From positions 1,118,501 through 1,182,500 of the forward strand of contig NZ_CP146100.1 of assembly GCF_037023755.1 (NCBI RefSeq): a DNA stretch of 64,000 nt, written 5' to 3'. Under the pieces are notes generated by a model that ran no database searches, had not been told where the DNA came from, and saw only the letters and a program-made list of their open reading frames with translations. This stretch comes from Saccharopolyspora sp. SCSIO 74807. GTDB lineage: Bacteria > Actinomycetota > Actinomycetes > Mycobacteriales > Pseudonocardiaceae. A program made the position numbers and the translations under genes. Position 1 is the first letter of the stretch. The number at the start of each line of letters is the position of its first letter. Shown piece by piece: positions 59,366-64,000 of this stretch.

Positions 59366-60667
59366 TTATTCGGTCGGCGCGCGGTAGCGCCAGAACGCGG
59401 GCAGGCACACCGCCGCCAGCACCGCGAACACCACGACGAGTACGCCGCCCACCGCGCTCGCGGCCTGCGCACCCGCGGCCGAGCCGCCGGCGCCGTGCAG
59501 CACGTCGGCCAGCCGTGGACCGCCCGCCACCACCACGGTGAACACGCCTTGGATGCGTCCGCGCATCTCGTCGGTGGCCGCGGCCTGCAACATCGCGCTG
59601 CGGTAGACCATGCTCACCAGGTCGGCCGCGCCGCCGACGGCCAGGAACAACGCGGCCAGCCACAGCGAGTCCGCGAGCCCGAAGCCCACGATCGCCACAC
59701 CCCAGGCGACCACGGCGGTCGTCACTCCGACCCCGTGCCGCTGGATCCGGTGCAGCCAACCGGACAGCACGCCGGCCGCGAACGCGCCCAGCGGGATCGC
59801 CGCGTACAACGCACCCAGCGCCGCACCGCCGCCGGGCGGGTCGCCGAACACTCGCTCGGCCAGCTCCGGGTACAGCGCCCGCGGCATCCCGAAGACCATC
59901 GCGATGATGTCCATCAGGAACGACGCCAGCAGCACCGCGTGCCCGCCCAGGTAGCGGAACCCGTCGAGCACCGACCGCAGCCCGGCCGAGGTCGGCGCCC
60001 CGTCCAGCGGCGGCAGCGCGGGCAGCTGGAACACCGCCCATACCGCCACGGTCAGCGCCAACGCGTCCACGAGGTAGAGCACCGACAAGCCCAGCAACGG
60101 CAACAACGCCCCCGCCAGCAACGGACCCACGATCGAACCGAGCTGGAAGATCGTCGAGCCCAGCGCCTGCGCCGACGGCAGCAGCGGCGCCGGGATCAAC
60201 CGGGCGATGGCGGCGCTGCGGGTCGGCATGTTCACCGCGAAGCACGTCTGTTGCGCGGCGAACAGCACCAGCACCAGCCACACCGAACCCACCCCGGAGG
60301 CGGCCACCAGCCACAGCAGGATCGAGGTGAAAGCCAACCCGGAGTTGGTCAACAGCAACAGCTTGCGCCGGTCCACGGTGTCGGCGACCGCGCCGCCCCA
60401 GAGCCCGAACACCAGCAGCGGGACGAGACCGAACACCCCGGCCAATCCGACGTAGGCCGAGTTCCCGGTGAGGTCGTAGAGCTGCTTGGGCACCGCGACC
60501 GCGCTGAACTGGGCGCCCACCGAGGTCACGATGCTGGAGATCCACAACCGCCGGTAGGCGGGATACCGCAGCGGCCGGGTGTCCAGCACGATCTTGCCGA
60601 GCAGTCCCCGCAACGTCCGCCGGGACCCTCCGGATGTTTGCGCCGTGCCACCGCTGCGCTGAGTCAC
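59366..60667 (-). CDS. MFS transporter, enterobactin-exporter-like family
   Basis: 433 residues with about 12 helices; GTG at 60667. N-terminus YPAYRRLWISSIVTSVGAQF and the motif-A loop GAVADTVDRRKLLL place it in the MFS_3/EntS-like group (also macrolide-efflux-like). NMPTRSAAIARLIP is the conserved segment between helices 4 and 5. Substrate and direction unknown. No partner gene nearby. Confidence 0.88.
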   Translation of the reverse strand: MTQRSGGTAQTSGGSRRTLRGLLGKIVLDTRPLRYPAYRRLWISSIVTSVGAQFSAVAVPKQLYDLTGNSAYVGLAGVFGLVPLLVFGLWGGAVADTVDRRKLLLLTNSGLAFTSILLWLVAASGVGSVWLVLVLFAAQQTCFAVNMPTRSAAIARLIPAPLLPSAQALGSTIFQLGSIVGPLLAGALLPLLGLSVLYLVDALALTVAVWAVFQLPALPPLDGAPTSAGLRSVLDGFRYLGGHAVLLASFLMDIIAMVFGMPRALYPELAERVFGDPPGGGAALGALYAAIPLGAFAAGVLSGWLHRIQRHGVGVTTAVVAWGVAIVGFGLADSLWLAALFLAVGGAADLVSMVYRSAMLQAAATDEMRGRIQGVFTVVVAGGPRLADVLHGAGGSAAGAQAASAVGGVLVVVFAVLAAVCLPAFWRYRAPTE

Positions 60668-60960
60668 GAGCGGCCAGCCTAGCCATCGCACGCATCGCGG
60701 ACACCGCGATTTGTGATGCACCCGACCGGCCGCATCGCGTCGAAATCCGCCCCAGCAAGGCAAAAACGACCGATGGGACACGTGATCCCGACGATCTTGC
60801 ACCCCGCGGGGTCAGTGCTGCGAGGCGTCAGCGCTGCTGGTTTTAGCGCCGCCTCCTCCAGTGCTGCAGGTCTTCAGTGCTGCTGGGTCTCGGCACTGCG
60901 GACCGGTCTTTCAGAGCCGCCCGCCGTCAGCGGTCCGCAGCGCTGCCCGAGGGCGCAGAA
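60668..60960. other. intergenic region with degenerate CAGTGCTGC repeats
   Basis: From 60812 to 60902 six degenerate direct units occur: GTCAGTGCTGCGAGG, GTCAGCGCTGCTGG, TTTAGCGCCGCC, CCAGTGCTGCAGG, TTCAGTGCTGCTGG and TCGGCACTGCGG, spaced 15-18 bp. The rest has no gene. The repeats lie downstream of pdxH and upstream of the MFS gene. Confidence 0.65.
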
Positions 60961-61629
60961 TCACGGAGCCAACCGCTCCACGCTCCAGTTGTCGTCGTCG
61001 CGCCGGAAGCGGAGCCGGTCGTGCAGCCGGTCCGGACGGCCCTGCCAGAACTCGACCGCCTCCGGCCGGATCCGCCAGCCGCCCCAGTGCGGCGGCACCG
61101 GCACCTTCTCGGCCTCGGCGAAGCGCCGTTCCATGCCGTTGAGCGCCGACTGCAGCGAGTCGCGTCCGTTGACCACCCGGGACTGCGGCGAGGCCCAGGC
61201 ACCGAGCTGCGACCCGCGGGGCCGGACCGCCCAGTACTCGGCGGTCTCCTCCGGCCGGACCTTCTCCACCTCGCCGCGCACGTTCACCTGCCGCTGCAAG
61301 GTCAGCCAGGGGAAGGTGGCGGCGGCGACGCGGGTGGCGAACAGGTCGTGGCTCTTCGAGGAGGTGTAGTTCGTGAAGAACACCAGGCCGCGCTCGTCGA
61401 AGCCCTTGCACAGCACGGTCCGGGAGGACGGGAACCCGTCGGCATCCGCGGTCGCGAGCACCATCGCGTTCGGTTCCGGTACCTGCTCCTGCACCGCCTC
61501 GTCGAACCACACCCGCAGCTGCTCGTGCCAGGTGGGCGCGAGCAGGTGCTCCTGCAGGGAGCCGGCCTCGTAGGACACCCGCATGGCGGACAACGTGCCG
61601 TTGGCGGTGCTCGTGGTGCTTTCCGACAT
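60961..61629 (-). CDS. pdxH: pyridoxamine 5'-phosphate oxidase
   Basis: FMN enzyme making PLP. 222 residues. Family motifs: NAMVLATADADGFPSSRTV, FDERGLVFFTNYTSSKSHDL, TLQRQVNVRGEVEKV, SQLGAWASPQS, and the substrate-site end PPHWGGWRIRPEAVEFWQGR with RLHDRLRF. The PLP product serves alr and other enzymes. ATG at 61629. Confidence 0.96.
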   Translation of the reverse strand: MSESTTSTANGTLSAMRVSYEAGSLQEHLLAPTWHEQLRVWFDEAVQEQVPEPNAMVLATADADGFPSSRTVLCKGFDERGLVFFTNYTSSKSHDLFATRVAAATFPWLTLQRQVNVRGEVEKVRPEETAEYWAVRPRGSQLGAWASPQSRVVNGRDSLQSALNGMERRFAEAEKVPVPPHWGGWRIRPEAVEFWQGRPDRLHDRLRFRRDDDNWSVERLAP

Positions 61630-62278
61630 CCGAACTTCCTCCCTGACCCGACTGGTGTGCGCCCGACGACCGGCAGCGCCGGAGGTTACGAGCCGCGCCG
61701 TCCCCGGAGACGGTCGCGGTGCGCCACGGCACCCGCTATGACGGTAAACGGACTCCGAACCTAGGCCGAACCGAGCCGAAGGTCACGATCGATTCCGCAA
61801 ACGATGCAGTGACCGCACGCACACCCGGACGGCAGAGTCGTGCGCCCTGGTCAACACCGGGTTCGCCGGTCACCGACCTGGTCGTGCAGTGATCACCCGC
61901 CGGGCCCTGCAGCGATCACCGGCCACATCGCGGAGGGCCGCGGACCGGGCGTTCTGCCGACCGGGGCGCACAATGCCGCTGCGACGCCGCCACCGCTGCG
62001 TAGTGGCAGTGCGAAACAGGAATTGATCCGGCATTGCGGGCCATTCTTCGAAATGTCATATCCACCGGGCACCGCAAGCCGTGTGATCTTCGCCATTCCG
62101 GGGTCGTCGGCGACTTCGCGGCGATTGCCTCGCCGCCTCCGGCGGGTGCACTGTTACCGGCACAGCACAGGCTGCGACCGCGACCGCTGAAGTCCTCGTG
62201 CTCATGCACCCCGCCACGTCCCGCCGCGCGTCCCGCGCGCGGCCGCCCGGAACGACTCGACGAGGAGACGAGGCCACC
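61630..62278. other. 649-bp intergenic region, divergent pdxH / citrate synthase promoters
   Basis: No frame combines a ribosome binding site and coherent codon use. Promoters of both genes should be here. The AT-richest portion is 62010-62065 (CAGGAATTGATCCGGCATTG and CTTCGAAATGTCATATCC). No operator or repeat recognised. Confidence 0.5.
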
Positions 62279-63409
62279 ATGAGCAACGAACCCACCGACT
62301 TCCGCCCCGGCCTGGAAGGCGTGGTCGCATTCCAGACCGAGATCGCCGAACCGGACAAGGACGGCGGTGCGCTGCGCTACCGAGGCGTGGACGTCGAGGA
62401 CCTGGCCGGTCGGGTGTCCTTCGGCGACGTGTGGCAGCTGCTGGTCGACGGCCGGTTCGGCGGCGGCCTGCCCGCCACCGGCCCGGCACTGCTGCCGGTG
62501 CGCACCGGCAACGTGCGGGTGGATGCGCAAGCGGCGATCGCGATGCTGGCACCCGCCTACGGGTTCGAGCCGCTGCTGGACATCACCGACGAGCAGGCCC
62601 GCGACCAGCTCGCCCGGACCACCACCCTCGGGCTCTCCTACGTGGCGCAGTCCGCCCGCGGCGAGGACCTGCCGCGGGTACCGGAGAACCGCGTCGACGA
62701 GTGCGCCACGGTGACCGAGCGGTTCCTGACCCGCTGGCGCGGCGAGCCGGACCCGGCGCACGTGCAGGCGCTCGACGCCTACTGGGTCTCCGCCGCCGAG
62801 CACGGCATGAACGCCTCCACGTTCACCGCCCGCGTCATCGCCTCCACCGGCGCCGACGTCGCGGCCACGATCTCCGGCGCGGTCGGTGCGATGTCCGGTC
62901 CGCTGCACGGCGGCGCTCCCGCGCGAGTGCTGCCGATGCTGGCTGAAGCCGAGCGCACCGGCGATGCGCGCAAGGTCGTCGAGTCCATCCTGGACCGCGG
63001 CGACCGGCTGATGGGATTCGGTCACCGCGTCTACCGCGCGCAGGACCCGCGAGCCCGGGTACTGCGCAACACCTGCGAGCAGCTCGGCGCGCCCCGCTTC
63101 GAAGCGGCCGCCGAACTGGAGCGCGCCGCTCTCGAGGTGCTGCGGGAGCGCCGCCCGGACCGCCCGATCGAGACGAACGTGGAGTTCTGGGCCGCGGTGA
63201 TCCTGGACTTCGCGCAGGTTCCGACCGAGATGATGCCCGCGATGTTCACCTGCGCCCGCACCGCGGGCTGGTCCGCGCACGTGCTGGAGCAGAAGCGCAC
63301 CGGGCGGCTCGTGCGGCCGTCGGCGCACTACGTCGGCCCGGAGGCCCGCTCGCCGCAGCAGGTCGACGGCTGGGACTCCGTCTCGCCGTTGCCGGTCGCG
63401 GTGGCATGA
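62279..63409 (+). CDS. citA: citrate synthase 2, short type
   Basis: 376 residues, lacking the N-terminal beta-domain of GltA, as in Mycobacterium tuberculosis CitA and other Gram-positive or archaeal-type enzymes. Active-site His in LHGGAPARV and MGFGHRVYRAQDPRARV, Asp in ETNVEFWAAVILDF (DF), and RLVRPSAHYVGPEA near the end. ATG at 62279 has GAGGAGACGAGG upstream; a frame to 62198 lacks a site. 2-methylcitrate synthase is the main alternative; no prpB/prpD genes are nearby. Confidence 0.92.
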   Translation: MSNEPTDFRPGLEGVVAFQTEIAEPDKDGGALRYRGVDVEDLAGRVSFGDVWQLLVDGRFGGGLPATGPALLPVRTGNVRVDAQAAIAMLAPAYGFEPLLDITDEQARDQLARTTTLGLSYVAQSARGEDLPRVPENRVDECATVTERFLTRWRGEPDPAHVQALDAYWVSAAEHGMNASTFTARVIASTGADVAATISGAVGAMSGPLHGGAPARVLPMLAEAERTGDARKVVESILDRGDRLMGFGHRVYRAQDPRARVLRNTCEQLGAPRFEAAAELERAALEVLRERRPDRPIETNVEFWAAVILDFAQVPTEMMPAMFTCARTAGWSAHVLEQKRTGRLVRPSAHYVGPEARSPQQVDGWDSVSPLPVAVA

Positions 63410-63412
63410 GAC

Positions 63413-63451
63413 CGGGAGTGGCGGGCCGGCCGGCGGCCCGCCACCGCTCCC
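63413..63451 (+). terminator. hairpin after the second citrate synthase gene
   Basis: GGGAGTGGCGGGCCG (63414-63428) pairs with GCGGCCCGCCACCGCTCCC (63433-63451) with one bulge. It begins 4 bp after the stop. No T-tract. Confidence 0.65.
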
Positions 63452-63483
63452 GTGGCAGCTCCTTCTCCCACGACGCGGACTCG

Positions 63484-63560
63484 GAGGACGCGGCGCCGCT
63501 GCAGCAGCCAGCGTTGCTGCAGTCAGGACCGCTGCAGTCAGGGCCGCCGCGGCCAGGATC
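63484..63560. repeat. 15-bp degenerate repeats downstream of citA
   Basis: CGTTGCTGCAGTCAGGA, CCGCTGCAGTCAGGG and CCGCCGCGGCCAGGA follow each other from 63513 to about 63560. Palindromic CTGCAG is part of each of the first two units. Confidence 0.65.
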
Positions 63561-64000
63561 GCTGGGCGCCGGGCCCGTTGGCGGGTTTGCTCGCTTGATC
63601 GCTTGACGGATCGGCAGTGGATCGATCGCCAGTGGGCTGCTCGCCGGAAGACCGCGTGTTCGCTCATGTTTTCGAGTATCCGGACCCGAACATCCGTTCG
63701 CCATAGCTTGATCGGGTGGATCAGCAGCCTCCCGGCCGAACCCGGCCAAGGCGCGGGCGAACCGCTCGCAACACCGTCCTGAGCTCCTGCGCGCCAGCCC
63801 TCCGGACCGCGAACCTACCGCTGAAACCCCTGGTCACAGCATCCGAACAGGCTCCTCGCGCACTCCGCATGCTGGCCAAAGCGCGCCCCGGGCAGTAAGT
63901 TGCCCACCGGCTCGGGCGCCGCGGCCGGCGTTCACCTTCCGGACACGCCGCCGCAACGCGCCGCCACAGGAACCGGCAACGCCGCCGGTCATCCCGGGCG
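63561..64000. other. 440 bp at the right edge without recognised gene
   Basis: Short open frames on both strands lack ribosome binding sites and their translations are low-complexity Arg/Pro/Ala sequence. The next gene lies beyond the window. Confidence 0.45.

Noticed and set aside
63406-63606. 66-codon frame overlapping the citA stop (ATGA)
   Set aside because: It translates hairpin and repeat DNA into low-complexity sequence; ATGA overlap alone is not enough.
61916-63667. Long minus-strand frame opposite citA with an Ala-rich, signal-like start
   Set aside because: It is antisense to an intact citrate synthase, and the signal-like part comes from the 15-bp repeats; codon use does not fit.

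Overview
The window is high-GC DNA (about 70 percent by eye, third codon positions almost all G or C) with many GTG starts and strong GGAGG-type ribosome binding sites. Gene content and order point to an actinomycete of the order Pseudonocardiales, Saccharopolyspora-like; the genus is inference. The chromosomal backbone is the cell-envelope and ribosomal neighbourhood known from mycobacteria (tsaE, alr, nnrD, glmS, glmM, rpsI, rplM, then an ESX-4-type type VII secretion locus). No rRNA, tRNA, CRISPR array, transposase or phage gene was recognised.

Layout. 3-3815: a VanZ/RDD membrane protein cut by the left edge, a secreted GH43 enzyme and a secreted subtilase. 4004-12174: an accessory block with a coupled regulator set (XRE/DUF5753 protein, DUF397 protein, NB-ARC/TPR STAND ATPase), a five-gene module built around WXG-type proteins, an SdpI-like membrane protein, and a Ser/Arg/His-repeat peptide directly before a Ser/Thr kinase. 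12176-15025: a class A beta-lactamase lipoprotein divergent from a LysR regulator and a second SxxK protein, laid out like blaL-blaA-blaB of Streptomyces cacaoi. 15094-20374: GerW-like and small secreted proteins, then malate synthase with an HpcH/HpaI-like neighbour and a divergent IclR regulator. 20467-28052: tsaE, an alpha/beta hydrolase, alr, nnrD, glmS and a hydrolase homologue without its nucleophile. 28086-30632: a second WXG-type module headed by two very small membrane proteins. 30684-33109: glmM, rpsI, rplM. 33588-49224: the ESX-4-like locus (two WXG100 proteins, an Hsp70-fold Rv3446c-type protein, eccC, eccD, mycP, eccB, eccE and one further gene) with an XRE/DUF397 pair inserted in it. 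49474-63409: photolyase, citrate synthase, PfkB kinase, TetR plus acyl-CoA dehydrogenase, a lower-GC pair of unknown genes, galM, an APC permease, an MFS transporter, pdxH and a second citrate synthase.

How it works together. alr, glmS and glmM supply D-alanine and UDP-GlcNAc precursors for the wall; the ESX-4 genes make a secretion machine whose likely substrates are the adjacent WXG100 pair and perhaps the two distal WXG modules. Malate synthase, IclR and the two citrate synthases are glyoxylate/TCA functions.

The most unusual signals are: (1) a family of 51-bp palindromes found in five full copies plus degenerate ones, always intergenic and next to gene ends, in two places arranged with a separate conserved 21-bp box; (2) the kinase/SR-like repeat peptide pair; (3) two look-alike WXG modules outside the ESX core; (4) two XRE/DUF397 modules, one coupled to a STAND ATPase and one inside the ESX locus.
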